Notes: generated from the sequence alone by a model not told the origin. Positions 9,095 to 17,553 are shown, counted from the stretch's first letter. The stretch: DNA of 43,056 bases from Anaerolineae bacterium (GCA_019912965.1 JAIOHM010000027.1:1-43056), one strand, 5' to 3'. Translations and numbers: made by a program.

Positions 9095-10429
9095 TTACTG
9101 CACCGTCACCGCGATGCTGTCCGTTTCGATCATCCCGTTCGGCCCGTACACAAAGGCATAGATCGACCCCGCGTAATTGCCCATTGGCACATACCAGGTT
9201 GCAGTCGAACCATCATTCGAATTGTGATCTGATGTAATCACATCCGGGTTGCCGGGTGTGCCAGCCCCAATCCCGCTGACAGGCAGGAAATAGTATTCGA
9301 TGGAGGTGAAGTTCGCTGGAGCATTCGGCACACTCAACGTGAGGGTTGAGCCGCCTGTCAACTTATAGCATCCATCGGATACATACGTCGCAGGGCTGAA
9401 ACTGACCGCCCCATTGCCGTTATACACCGGGAACGGACACGGCTCTGCCCGAATCGGCACGCTCAAATACCCATAATCGCCCGTCCCATTCGCCCCGTAC
9501 AGCGCAAACGCTACGCCATGTGTATAGTCGAGGGGCACAGTCGCCACGAATGACCCACTGCTGCCGAGGTTATTGGCAATCGTCGTACCACCGCCGCCGT
9601 GTTCATTCAGCAGCACCAGCGAAAGTAACCCGGTCGCCTGTGGAACATTCCAGCTTACCGTAAGCTGTCCGCCGCGATCTGCCACACTGCTGTTCGCCGT
9701 GAAGCTGTACGGCACAACCCCGCCGTTGACCGCCACCGTCACGATAGCACTGACCAACTGTCCGTTGCTGCCCACAATATCGCGCCCGCTGGAGTCCCGC
9801 AGGAACAGATTGAAAGTCGCCATTGGTGCATAGGGTGCGCCCAATGCTGGCATCGCCATTGATCCGGTCGTTGGCAGATTGGGGAAGCTCTGACCATTTG
9901 TGCCTGAAGGTGGAATTACAGTAATCAGCACACTGGCCGCGCCGCGTGTATCCCATTCCAGCATCTGCGGGCCACCGGGAATCGGCGCACCACTAACGCG
10001 GAAATAGACAACCGAAGGCGTTGGCGCACTTGGTAGGTTAGGTACACGAAGCTGCTGCCCGACCGCAATATTGTTCGGATTGCTCAGGCAGTTCGCCGTC
10101 GTCAAGGCGCTCACACTGCTGTTGGCGCGGCGGGCAATATCCGCCAGCGTATCCCCGCTGACCACCGTATAAAGCGGCCAGTCCCCGCGCGGAACGCAGG
10201 CCGTCGGCACAACCCCGCCGCTGGTCGAACCGCCCGATGTAGCAGGCCGATTGGTCGCTGTTGGCTGAGGCGTATTCGTCGGCGCATGGGTTGGTGCGGT
10301 CGTTGGTAAAATAGGCGGCGTATTCGTCGGCAGTGCTGCCACCGGAGTAGTCGCAGGTTGAGTCGAAAGGGAACAGGCAGCCAGCGCCATAACGAGCAGT
10401 GCTGCCGCCAGATAACGCAGTGTAGACAT
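9095..10429 (-). CDS. LysM-domain lipoprotein
   Basis: The 444-residue protein has a lipoprotein signal: MSTLRYLAAALLVMALAAC, lipobox LAAC with the lipidated Cys at 19. A low-complexity Thr/Pro/Ala spacer (about 20-75) probably spans the cell wall. A LysM domain at about 86-130 (YTVVSGDTLADIARR ... VGQQLRVP) should bind peptidoglycan or related glycans. The remaining 300 residues are beta-rich repeats (VSWNVPQATGLLSL; GGSTLTLSVPNAP) of no family I can name. The ATG at 10429 is preferred over one nine codons upstream because GAGGAG precedes it by 8 nt and the signal peptide then begins correctly. It probably anchors to the membrane and faces the wall. Confidence 0.88.
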   Translation of the reverse strand: MSTLRYLAAALLVMALAACSLSTQPATTPVAALPTNTPPILPTTAPTHAPTNTPQPTATNRPATSGGSTSGGVVPTACVPRGDWPLYTVVSGDTLADIARRANSSVSALTTANCLSNPNNIAVGQQLRVPNLPSAPTPSVVYFRVSGAPIPGGPQMLEWDTRGAASVLITVIPPSGTNGQSFPNLPTTGSMAMPALGAPYAPMATFNLFLRDSSGRDIVGSNGQLVSAIVTVAVNGGVVPYSFTANSSVADRGGQLTVSWNVPQATGLLSLVLLNEHGGGGTTIANNLGSSGSFVATVPLDYTHGVAFALYGANGTGDYGYLSVPIRAEPCPFPVYNGNGAVSFSPATYVSDGCYKLTGGSTLTLSVPNAPANFTSIEYYFLPVSGIGAGTPGNPDVITSDHNSNDGSTATWYVPMGNYAGSIYAFVYGPNGMIETDSIAVTVQ

Positions 10430-10542
10430 TGAAGTCTCCTCATGATTACAAGCCACCTTGCATCATATAAGAAAGCCTTCATCAAAACATTGTCTACTAG
10501 ACCGATTCTGCCTCCGCCTTCAGACGGATAACCTACTCCCTG

Positions 10543-11043
10543 TTACCGAAGCTGCTCCCACTGAAATTGAATGTCCAAAGTTGATTCAGAGATCAACTGA
10601 ATTTTGTAGTACTTTCCAGCGGCTGTACGAACGACGGCAACTTGGGTAAATGGTTCGCCAGTATAAGCGTTTTCAAAGTCTAAATTGTCAATCATTGCTA
10701 AATGGATTGTTTCATACGCTTGGTCAACATATGACATGCTGGTTTCAGGCCGAAGAGGAACGAGGATTGTATGCGGCTCTGATTTCCAGTAATAATCGAA
10801 AGTCACATCCGAACGGCGATCATCACAGGACAATATTGGCATCGGTGTTGCTATTGCCCCGTTATCCAGATCAAAACAATCATCATTTTCTATAGAAACG
10901 AGATATCCGCTAGGAGCAGGACTTCGACTAAATTCTACAGGTTTTGGAGCGATCATAATTGCAACAACAAAAATCACCAACGGCAAAATAAACAGAATGG
11001 ACAAAAAAGTGACCCGCTTGCTAAACGAAATCTCATTACTCAT
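10543..11043 (-). CDS. Small membrane-anchored protein, unknown function
   Basis: I do not recognise this 166-residue protein. One transmembrane helix at about 10-33 (TFLSILFILPLVIFVVAIMIA) is followed by an extracytoplasmic domain with two cysteines (DDCFDLDNG; ILSCDDRRSD) that may form a disulfide. Its DNA is more AT-rich than its neighbours. The ATG at 11043 abuts a heptamer repeat array that supplies an AGGTG just upstream; an in-frame GTG one codon earlier is the only other start. It lies 36 nt downstream of the SH3-GDSL gene on the same strand. Confidence 0.7.
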   Translation of the reverse strand: MSNEISFSKRVTFLSILFILPLVIFVVAIMIAPKPVEFSRSPAPSGYLVSIENDDCFDLDNGAIATPMPILSCDDRRSDVTFDYYWKSEPHTILVPLRPETSMSYVDQAYETIHLAMIDNLDFENAYTGEPFTQVAVVRTAAGKYYKIQLISESTLDIQFQWEQLR

Positions 11044-11077
11044 CACCTAGCACCTAGCACTTCGCACCTAGCACCAA
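11044..11077. repeat. Heptamer tandem array (CACCTAG family)
   Basis: Reading plus: CACCTAG, CACCTAG, CACTTCG, CACCTAG, CACC. The array fills essentially the whole 36-nt gap between the GDSL gene stop (11080) and the next ATG (11043). The same CCTAGCA-CCTAGCA-CTTCG order recurs at 30522 and, with units permuted, near 42670. Confidence 0.85.
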
Positions 11078-11079
11078 AC

Positions 11080-12177
11080 TCAGAACGCGGAACTCATGAG
11101 CGCCTGCCGCACCGTCTCCAACATTTGCAGCGCCCCTAAATTACGCACCACATACCCATAATACAAATTCGCCGGACGGAAATCCCCCGCTCCTTTGAAC
11201 CCACGCGGCGGAATCGATGGATGGATTCCATCAAGGTCTAAACCCCGTTCCGGCAAACTATCCATCGCGTAATGAAAATCCCAGTACGGCACAGCGAAAC
11301 GTTCCGCTGTATCCCGAACCACCTGATTGTAATCCGCCACTCTGGCTTCTTGTCCCGGCTGTTCAGGAATCGTGCTGATAACCGGAATCACACCCATCTT
11401 GAGCGAGGTATCCACAATTTCCTGCAAATTGCCCTCATAGATCGAGGCATCAAAACGGGGTACATCGTTCGTCCCCACCATAATCAGCGCGATGATCGGG
11501 CGCGTCAGACGGTATTCGCAGCGCAGCGGACTTTCCCCCGGCTGACAAACAGTTGGGTCGGCAAATTCGGGGTCAAGGAGTGCGGGTGCTGTCCAGCCCA
11601 CACCTGCCGCCAGCGAAACCCGCGTGAACGGGTTGATGCCGTCACCCATCGCCGCCGCACCGAATAGGTCGATCACGCTCTGCAAGTGTTGAAAATCACC
11701 GAGATTATAAAGTCCCTGCCCGATGCTCTGTAAATAATGCATCGAAACCGTGATGCTGTCGCCCACTTTGGCGAACACATCCACCCGGTTGCCCAGTTCC
11801 ACGCCGCGCACGAACGTTTCTCGCAACCGCTTGACCACCGCCCCCGTCAGCGGATACGGCAGATACAGCGCATCCAGATCAGTGGTGATCGGCAGCGCGG
11901 TTACATCCGTCAATACCTCAGCAAATTCGCTGATAATCCAGCCTTCCGCCTCGCCTGCCCGCACGTTCAGCCAATAACTGTCCGCCGTCCGCCCGATCAC
12001 CACCAGCGGCGATACCGGATCAAGGAAACTCACCGTTTCGCTGATGATTGACGGTTGGGTATGCAAACGCAGACGCGTATCCATCACGATGACATAAGCA
12101 TTGGCATCCTGCATCCGGGCAGCATAACCGGGCAGTAAAATCAGCAGGGTGAGCAGCAAAAAGACGGTGCGGCGCAT
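11080..12177 (-). CDS. Exported SH3-like/SGNH (GDSL) hydrolase
   Basis: The 365-residue protein has a signal peptide (TVFLLLTLLILLPGYAA). A bacterial SH3-like domain follows at about 29-90 (VMDTRLRLHTQPS ... WLNVRAGEAEGWI), typical for wall binding. The SGNH esterase domain then runs from about 133 to the end. The nucleophile block is KVGDSIT (Ser141), block III is MVGTNDV, and the catalytic Asp/His block is DLDGIHPS. All SGNH landmarks are present. It should be a serine esterase or acetylhydrolase acting outside the membrane, on an unknown substrate. Three ATGs stand in tandem; the third (12177) has a GGAG 6 nt upstream and gives the best signal peptide. Confidence 0.9.
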   Translation of the reverse strand: MRRTVFLLLTLLILLPGYAARMQDANAYVIVMDTRLRLHTQPSIISETVSFLDPVSPLVVIGRTADSYWLNVRAGEAEGWIISEFAEVLTDVTALPITTDLDALYLPYPLTGAVVKRLRETFVRGVELGNRVDVFAKVGDSITVSMHYLQSIGQGLYNLGDFQHLQSVIDLFGAAAMGDGINPFTRVSLAAGVGWTAPALLDPEFADPTVCQPGESPLRCEYRLTRPIIALIMVGTNDVPRFDASIYEGNLQEIVDTSLKMGVIPVISTIPEQPGQEARVADYNQVVRDTAERFAVPYWDFHYAMDSLPERGLDLDGIHPSIPPRGFKGAGDFRPANLYYGYVVRNLGALQMLETVRQALMSSAF

Positions 12178-12332
12178 CATCATCTCCGGGAATCGATTTT
12201 ACATTCCCCATTGTACCTGTATCTTCCGGGCTGCTGACCGACTGTTCCCCACTGTTTAACAGGCACTTGGACTGCGGCTTTCAACACCCCCGAACCACAA
12301 AACGAACGTCTGTTCCTGTTTACAAATTCAGC

Positions 12333-12338
12333 TATAAT
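12333..12338 (+). promoter_or_regulatory. -10 box (TATAAT) for the MmeI-like enzyme
   Basis: A perfect TATAAT stands 33 nt before the ATG at 12372, in the divergent gap between the GDSL gene and the restriction enzyme. The -35 position (CTGTTC) is poor, so it may be a weak or regulated promoter. Confidence 0.5.
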
Positions 12339-12371
12339 AAACCTGTACGGTTGCCACTCCCAGGATAGAGC

Positions 12372-15300
12372 ATGATTACACCACGCGATTTTGTAGACCG
12401 TTGGGGGCAAAGCGCACTGCGCGAACAGCAGGGTTCACAAAGCCACTTTAATGAACTCTGCCAGCTCGTCGGTCACAAAACCCCAACCCAGATTGACCCC
12501 AAAGGCGAATTTTTCACCTTTGAAGAACAGGTGCAAAAAGCCACTGGCGGCAGCGGACGCGCCGATGTGTGGTACAAAGGCCATTTCGCGTGGGAATACA
12601 AAGGCAAGCACAAGGATTTGGATGCGGCCTACGCCCAGCTTTCGGCCTACCGGGGCAGTTTAGGCAACCCGCCGCTGCTGGTAGTCTGCGATTTCCTCGA
12701 ATACCGGATTTACCCCCAATGGCCGAACATCAGCGGGCAGCCGATCATCTTCCGCAATGAAGATTTGCTGGAAAAAACCGCCCAGAATTACATCCAGTGG
12801 CTGCTGAACGACCCCGATAAATTCCGTGAACTGCGCCAGAGCGAACTCGAACGCCGCGAACAACTCACGCTGAAGTTAGCCGATAGGTTTGCCCATTTAA
12901 CCGACTCCATGCGCCAGCATCCCGAAACTGGCTGGACGCCCATGCAAATCGCCCGCTTTCTGACCAAGTTGGTGTTCGCCCTGTTTGCCGAAGATGTCGG
13001 TTTGCTGCCCAAACTGGGTCGGAAAAATGACCCCGACGCGCTGCCAGCCCTGCGTTATATTGCCGAACGCGCCGGGGAGGTGGAAGACTCGTTCATGTTT
13101 GCCATGAGCGATTTATTCCGGGCGATGGACGGCCAGACCAACCAATTTATGATGCAGTATGTCCCCTATTTCAACGGCGGTATTTTTGCCGAATCCGCTC
13201 CCGGCGCGGATGACGGCTTGGAAGTGCTGGATTTGACGCTGATTCCCGAAGGCATCAGCATTTTGCGCGAAGTCAGCGCTGCCGATTGGCGTTACGTCAA
13301 TCCCACCATTTTTGGCACATTGTTCGAGGGCGCATTGGACGCGGGCAAACGGGCGCAGTTGGGCGCGCACTATACCGGGGAAAGCGACATCCGTTTGGTG
13401 GTCGAACCCGTTTTGATGCAGCCCTTATATCGCCTCTGGGACGAAATCCGTGCCGAAGCCGAACCCCTGCTGCAAAGCTGGTTGGCGCAGGGAACCCCAC
13501 CCCGCCAGCGGCAGGATGCTCAAGACCGCCTGAAAAACCTGCATGACCAGATCATGACCCGCTTGGAGCAAACCCGTGTGTTAGACCCGGCCTGTGGGAG
13601 TGGCAACTTTCTCTACATGAGTCTGCGTGCGCTCAAGGATTTGGAGGCGCAGGCGCGTAAATTTTTCGAGCCTTTGGCGCTGCCTTTCCGCGATGTCGTC
13701 ACCCCGCGCCAGCTTTACGGCATCGAAAAAGACGAATTCGCCGCCAACCTCGCCCGCGTCGTCGTCTGGATCGGCTACCTCCAATGGCGTTACGAGGATG
13801 AAGGCGGAACGCTGCACGTCCATAACCCACGCAAGGCCGACCATCCCCGCGCGCTGCCCAACCCGATTTTGAAGGACAAAAACACGCCGGATGAACCCGA
13901 CCGCATCATCTGTGCCGATGCCATTTTGCGTTATGACGCCGAAGGCAAACCCTATGAACCCGAATGGCCGGAAGCCGATGTCATCGTTGGCAACCCACCG
14001 TTTTTGGGAGCGAAATGGATGCAATCAGAGTTAGGGGAAAAGTATAAAACTGATCTTTGGAACGTCTATGATGGCCGCATCAATGGAACGTCCGACTTAG
14101 TTACATACTGGTTTGAAAAATCACGAGCATTGATTGAGAAACACACAGTAAAACGTACGGGACTTCTCGCAACCAATACTATTCGTCAAGGTGGAAGCGC
14201 GGAAGTTCTCAAACGCATTAAAGAAACCGGGGATATATTCCTAGCTTACACTGATCATCCTTGGACATTAAAGGGTGCTTCACTTCGAGTTGCTTTGGTG
14301 GGATTTGATGATGGAACTGAAACAGAACGAGTGCTAAATGGTGAGTCAGTAGTTGAGATTGTTACAGACCTAGCTGCTAGCGTTGATTTAACAAGTGCTG
14401 AAGCCTTGCAAGAAAATCTTAATATTTCTTTTCGAGGACATGAACGTGGTGGCCCATTCCTCGTAAACGCTGCTAAAGCAAAGGATTTTCTCCAAGAATC
14501 TGAAAATGCCTCTATTGTTCATCCTTGGTATTCCGGTCAGGATTTGGTTGGAAGAAGTCGTGATGAGTGGGTAATTGATTTTGGAGATCGAGAATTAGAG
14601 GAAGCAGAAAAGTATAAGAAAGTATTCTCACATCTCAAAACAGAGTGGGACAAAGAAACCGATACCATTCGTAGGGAGAAATGGTGGCTGCATCGTCGTT
14701 CTGCGGGTGATTTACGCACAGCTATCAAAGCCCTCAATCGTTTTATTGCCACTCCACTTGTATCAAAACACCGCCTTTTTGTGTGGCTTGACGTTAAAGT
14801 GCGTCCAGACACGCGGCTCATTGCTTTCAGCCGTAGTGACGATTATTTCTTCGGAATTCTGCACTCATTCATACATGAAATATGGGCATTACGAAAAGGT
14901 GCTCAGCATGGTGGGGAACGCCCTACTTACAACAACACATTATGTTTTGAAACCTTCCCCTTCCCATACCCACCCGGGAAAGAAGATGTGAACAGTCCTG
15001 TTCATCAGGCCATCAGTGTTGCCGCCAAACAGTTGAATGAAGAACGCGAATTGTGGCTCAACCCGCCGGAGTTGGTGGCGTTGGGCGCGGGCGCGGATAG
15101 TCCCGCCCTGCGCGAACGCACCCTCACCAATCTCTATAATGCCCTCGTTGCCCACCGCGCTGATTCTCTCCCCCTCGCCATGAGGGAGAGGGGGCAGGGG
15201 GGTGAGGGTAAAAACGGTGAACGCATCTCCAAAGTCGCCCGCGATTTCGCGCCCCGGCTGGCACAGTTGCACGATACGTTGGATAAAGCTGTCTTAGCCG

Positions 15301-15401
15301 CCTATGGTTGGGACGATCTTTTTGAACGCCTCCGCACCCATGAAGGTGACGAAGAACTCTTGCGCCGTCTGCTGGCCTTGAACCGGGCACGGGCAGGATA
15401 A
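12372..15401 (+). CDS. MmeI-like type IIL restriction-modification enzyme (single chain)
   Basis: The 1009-residue protein combines nuclease, methyltransferase and specificity parts. The N-terminal nuclease motif is D65-X9-E75-Y-K77 (ADVWYKGHFAWEYKG), the D-X9-EXK arrangement known from MmeI. A helical spacer follows at about 130-390. The gamma-class amino-methyltransferase has motif I DPACGSGNFL (D405) and motif IV NPPF (N541). The target-recognition region is about 550-860, with a helical C-terminus after it. In type IIL enzymes one specificity domain guides both hemimethylation and cutting at a distance. Nucleotides 14020-14950, over the recognition region, are far more AT-rich than the rest. 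A GC-rich palindromic repeat is inserted in frame near residue 935, coding SLPLAMRERGQGGEG. The length exceeds MmeI's roughly 920 residues, partly from that insertion. No separate methylase or specificity gene is nearby, as expected. Confidence 0.9.
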   Translation: MITPRDFVDRWGQSALREQQGSQSHFNELCQLVGHKTPTQIDPKGEFFTFEEQVQKATGGSGRADVWYKGHFAWEYKGKHKDLDAAYAQLSAYRGSLGNPPLLVVCDFLEYRIYPQWPNISGQPIIFRNEDLLEKTAQNYIQWLLNDPDKFRELRQSELERREQLTLKLADRFAHLTDSMRQHPETGWTPMQIARFLTKLVFALFAEDVGLLPKLGRKNDPDALPALRYIAERAGEVEDSFMFAMSDLFRAMDGQTNQFMMQYVPYFNGGIFAESAPGADDGLEVLDLTLIPEGISILREVSAADWRYVNPTIFGTLFEGALDAGKRAQLGAHYTGESDIRLVVEPVLMQPLYRLWDEIRAEAEPLLQSWLAQGTPPRQRQDAQDRLKNLHDQIMTRLEQTRVLDPACGSGNFLYMSLRALKDLEAQARKFFEPLALPFRDVVTPRQLYGIEKDEFAANLARVVVWIGYLQWRYEDEGGTLHVHNPRKADHPRALPNPILKDKNTPDEPDRIICADAILRYDAEGKPYEPEWPEADVIVGNPPFLGAKWMQSELGEKYKTDLWNVYDGRINGTSDLVTYWFEKSRALIEKHTVKRTGLLATNTIRQGGSAEVLKRIKETGDIFLAYTDHPWTLKGASLRVALVGFDDGTETERVLNGESVVEIVTDLAASVDLTSAEALQENLNISFRGHERGGPFLVNAAKAKDFLQESENASIVHPWYSGQDLVGRSRDEWVIDFGDRELEEAEKYKKVFSHLKTEWDKETDTIRREKWWLHRRSAGDLRTAIKALNRFIATPLVSKHRLFVWLDVKVRPDTRLIAFSRSDDYFFGILHSFIHEIWALRKGAQHGGERPTYNNTLCFETFPFPYPPGKEDVNSPVHQAISVAAKQLNEERELWLNPPELVALGAGADSPALRERTLTNLYNALVAHRADSLPLAMRERGQGGEGKNGERISKVARDFAPRLAQLHDTLDKAVLAAYGWDDLFERLRTHEGDEELLRRLLALNRARAG
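15164..15210 (+). repeat. GC-rich palindromic dispersed repeat inside the restriction gene
   Basis: CTCTCCC (15166-15172) and GGGAGAG (15184-15190) form a stem around CCTCGCCATGA, followed by the tail GGGGCAGGGGGGTGAGGGT. The design matches the element at 28104-28139. It is read through in frame and adds about 15 Arg/Gly-rich residues to the protein. Confidence 0.8.
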
Positions 15402-15409
15402 ATTCTAAC

Positions 15410-15438
15410 TTTTCAGTTGGAAAGATTCTGACTATACT
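15410..15438 (+). promoter_or_regulatory. Possible promoter of the acyl-CoA dehydrogenase gene
   Basis: TATACT at 15433-15438 with TTTTCA 17 nt upstream (15410-15415), 41 nt before the ATG. The -35 is poor and the assignment tentative. Confidence 0.35.
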
Positions 15439-15479
15439 TAATCAAACCAAGATTAGATTATTTGAGGAGTGCACAAAAA

Positions 15480-16649
15480 ATGGTCGATATGGCACTGGCA
15501 CATGGTGTTTCTTTTGAACTGACCGCCGAACAAAAAATGCTTCAGAAGATGGCGCGGGAATTCGCAGCCAACGAGATCATCCCGGTCGCGGCGGAATATG
15601 ATGAACACGCCAAATTCCCGGAAGAAATTTTTCATAAAGCCCGTGAACTCGGCATCGTCAACATGAACATCCCGGCGGAGTACGGCGGCATCGGCGCGAC
15701 CGTGTTTGAAGAATGTCTCGTCGGTGAAGAACTGGGTTATGGCTGTACCGGGATCGGCACCAGCATCACCACCAACGGTTTAGGGTCGCTGCCCATTATT
15801 TTGAGTGGCAACGAACAGCAGAAAGCCTATTGGCTGGGCGAACGCATCGTCAATCAGGGGCAGTTCGTGTCCTACTGCGTGACAGAAGCCGGTGCGGGCA
15901 GCAACGTCGTCGGGATGCAGACGCGCGCCGAACGCAAAAACGGTGGCTACCTCATCAACGGCTCGAAAATATTCATCACCAACGCCAGCCACGCTCACTT
16001 CTTTACGGTATTCGCCAAGACCGACCCCGCTGCCGGACATCGTGGTATGACCGCCTTCATCATCGACCGGAACACCCCCGGCGTCAGCGTCGGCAAGAAG
16101 TTTGATAAGCTCGGCCAGCGCGCCAGCGATACCGCCGAAATCGTGTTCGAGAATGTCGAAGTGCCGGAAGAAAACCGCATTGGTCAGGAAGGACAGGGTT
16201 TCTATCTGGCGATGCGCGTGTTCGATTACAGCCGTCCGGGTGTGGCCGCCGCAGCCGTCGGTTTACAGCGGCGCGCGCTGGAAGAAAGCGTCAAATATGC
16301 CCGTGAGCGTGAAGCCTTCGGTCAGCCGATTTATCAGCATCAGGCCATCGGTCACAAAATCGCGGATATGGCGATCAATTACGAAGCCTCACGTTTGCTG
16401 ACGTGGCAGGCCGCGTGGCAGGGCGATGCGGGCATCGCCAACCCCAAAGTTCCGGCATATGCCAAAGCCTTCGCTGCCGACATGGCGACCAAAGCCGCGG
16501 TGGATGCCGTGCAGGTGTTCGGCGGTTACGGCTTTATGAAGGAATACCCGGTGGAGAAGCTGCTGCGCGACGTAAAAATCTTCCAGATTTACGAAGGCAC
16601 CAGCGAAATTCAGCGCAACATCATCGTGCGCGAACTCTTCCGCAGCTAG
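15480..16649 (+). CDS. Acyl-CoA dehydrogenase (short/medium-chain type)
   Basis: This 389-residue FAD enzyme oxidises acyl-CoA to trans-2-enoyl-CoA, passing electrons to an electron-transfer flavoprotein. It has the usual three-part fold. The N-terminal helical domain begins LTAEQKMLQKMAREFA. The middle beta domain has YCVTEAGAGSN and GYLINGSKIFITN, both family signatures. The C-terminal helical domain has GQPIYQHQAIGHKIADM, the FAD-binding QVFGGYGFMKEYP, and YEGTSEIQR, whose Glu is the likely catalytic base. The ATG at 15480 is chosen because GAGGAG lies 10 nt upstream; a TTG six codons earlier overlaps that site and an ATG three codons later is too distant. No other beta-oxidation genes are adjacent, so the chain-length class cannot be fixed. 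Confidence 0.95.
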   Translation: MVDMALAHGVSFELTAEQKMLQKMAREFAANEIIPVAAEYDEHAKFPEEIFHKARELGIVNMNIPAEYGGIGATVFEECLVGEELGYGCTGIGTSITTNGLGSLPIILSGNEQQKAYWLGERIVNQGQFVSYCVTEAGAGSNVVGMQTRAERKNGGYLINGSKIFITNASHAHFFTVFAKTDPAAGHRGMTAFIIDRNTPGVSVGKKFDKLGQRASDTAEIVFENVEVPEENRIGQEGQGFYLAMRVFDYSRPGVAAAAVGLQRRALEESVKYAREREAFGQPIYQHQAIGHKIADMAINYEASRLLTWQAAWQGDAGIANPKVPAYAKAFAADMATKAAVDAVQVFGGYGFMKEYPVEKLLRDVKIFQIYEGTSEIQRNIIVRELFRS

Positions 16650-16685
16650 GGATCGTTGTCGTTTTAACATTATCCGTTTACTGTG

Positions 16686-16712
16686 AAGGGGATGCTTCTG
16701 CGTCCCCTTTTT
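16686..16712 (+). terminator. Intrinsic terminator after the acyl-CoA dehydrogenase gene
   Basis: GGGGATGC (16688-16695), loop TTCT, GCGTCCCC (16700-16707), then TTTTT. The eight-pair stem has one G-T wobble. It separates the dehydrogenase from the Rieske-like gene, which begins 24 nt later, so some read-through is possible. Confidence 0.85.
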
Positions 16713-16735
16713 CGATGGTGATGGGAGATCAACCC

Positions 16736-17275
16736 ATGTCCAGCAGCATTAGAGATGCAAAGAGTCTAAAACCCAACCGCCGCGAATTTTTGTATTACCT
16801 CGGCGGCGCAGGGCTGACGGTGCTGCTTGGGCAAACCTGCGCCAGCCTGACGTGGTTTGCTAAACCCCACGTTCGATATGGTGTGGAAAGCGGTGTTTTC
16901 CTGCTTGATCTTGAGAATCTCCCCAAAACAGATGGTCAACCTGTGTGGCTGCCAGAAGGCAACAGTTGGCTAGTGCGGTTGCCGAATAATCTTTTCTTGG
17001 CCTTACATGGGCAATGTGTGCGGGATCGCACGCTTGTTAAGTGGGTGTCGCTTAATAACCGCTATGAATGTCCCCATTCTGGATCGAAATTTACCCTTGA
17101 TGGCACGTACATTGAAGGCCCAGCACGGCGCAATTTAGACCGCTTCCGCGTTGAAGTCACTACGCCAACCGGCACATATACCACCCTGGCGGACGGTTCA
17201 CCTGTTTCAATTGCTGACGCCCAATCTATCGTCCTCGATACCCGCTATAAAATTCTAGGCGCGCCGAGGGTTTAG
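16736..17275 (+). CDS. Tat-exported Rieske-like protein lacking the histidine ligands
   Basis: The 179-residue protein has a twin-arginine signal (KPNRREFLYYLGGAGLTVLL, Arg15-Arg16) and then a small beta domain of Rieske layout. The second ligand loop reads ECPHSGSKFTLDGTYIEGPA, closely matching the usual CPCHGSxFxxDGxxxxGPA. The pattern is altered: position 115 is Ser instead of His, and position 114 is His instead of the second Cys. The first loop reads GQCVRDR, with Cys94 kept and the CxH histidine replaced by Arg96. Two cysteines (94, 112) therefore remain but neither canonical histidine, so a normal [2Fe-2S] Rieske cluster is unlikely. The ATG at 16736 has GGGAG 8 nt upstream; one seven codons earlier has no ribosome site. 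It could be a structural relic of a bc-complex subunit or bind something else. Confidence 0.75.
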   Translation: MSSSIRDAKSLKPNRREFLYYLGGAGLTVLLGQTCASLTWFAKPHVRYGVESGVFLLDLENLPKTDGQPVWLPEGNSWLVRLPNNLFLALHGQCVRDRTLVKWVSLNNRYECPHSGSKFTLDGTYIEGPARRNLDRFRVEVTTPTGTYTTLADGSPVSIADAQSIVLDTRYKILGAPRV

Positions 17276-17303
17276 CCTAACCGAAATACAATTCGCCTGC
17301 TGT

Positions 17304-17336
17304 AGGGGCGGACTAAGCGCAGCGCATGTCCGCCCA
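17304..17336. repeat. Palindrome GGGCGGAC...GTCCGCCC
   Basis: GGGCGGAC (17306-17313) pairs with GTCCGCCC (17328-17335) around a 14-nt loop that contains GCGC. It lies 30 nt after the Rieske-like stop and may terminate that transcript, though no T tract follows. Its form resembles common dispersed bacterial palindromes. Confidence 0.5.
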
Positions 17337-17410
17337 TCTAAACAATAATGTACTGAATTTATTTTCGCTTATCCACATAATAATCACGGTTAGCTTTCCG
17401 TTTACCCACT

Positions 17411-17553
17411 CAACCATTTCCCAACCATCGCCCAACATCCTTAACCATTGCCGCCCCTGATTTCCGTTAGCGTCAACTCGCCCCAAAACGTACCAAATGG
17501 ATTACCAAATGGTCACCCTTTCCCCCTCCAATCCTGCTATGCTGTTGATATGA
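17411..17553 (-). repeat. Dispersed element core, copy A
   Basis: It matches the elements near 30100 and 42709 in the same orientation. On the minus strand it begins with GCATAGCAGGATTGGAGG, passes AAAGGGTGACCATTTGGTA and ends near GGGCGATGGTTGG. It is the most diverged copy and carries a small internal duplication of CCATTTGGTA. Read on the minus strand from the GTG it gives a peptide like WYVLGRVDANGNQG, but the duplication brings a stop codon between that GTG and this stretch. Confidence 0.65.

Noticed and set aside
12372..15401. BREX PglX-type methyltransferase
   Set aside because: The N-terminal D-X9-EXK nuclease motif, domain order and length fit MmeI-like type IIL enzymes, and no other BREX gene is nearby.
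16403..16735. Upstream extension of the Rieske-like gene to 16403
   Set aside because: It would overlap the acyl-CoA dehydrogenase in another frame and cross an intrinsic terminator. The Tat signal with its ribosome site starts at 16736.
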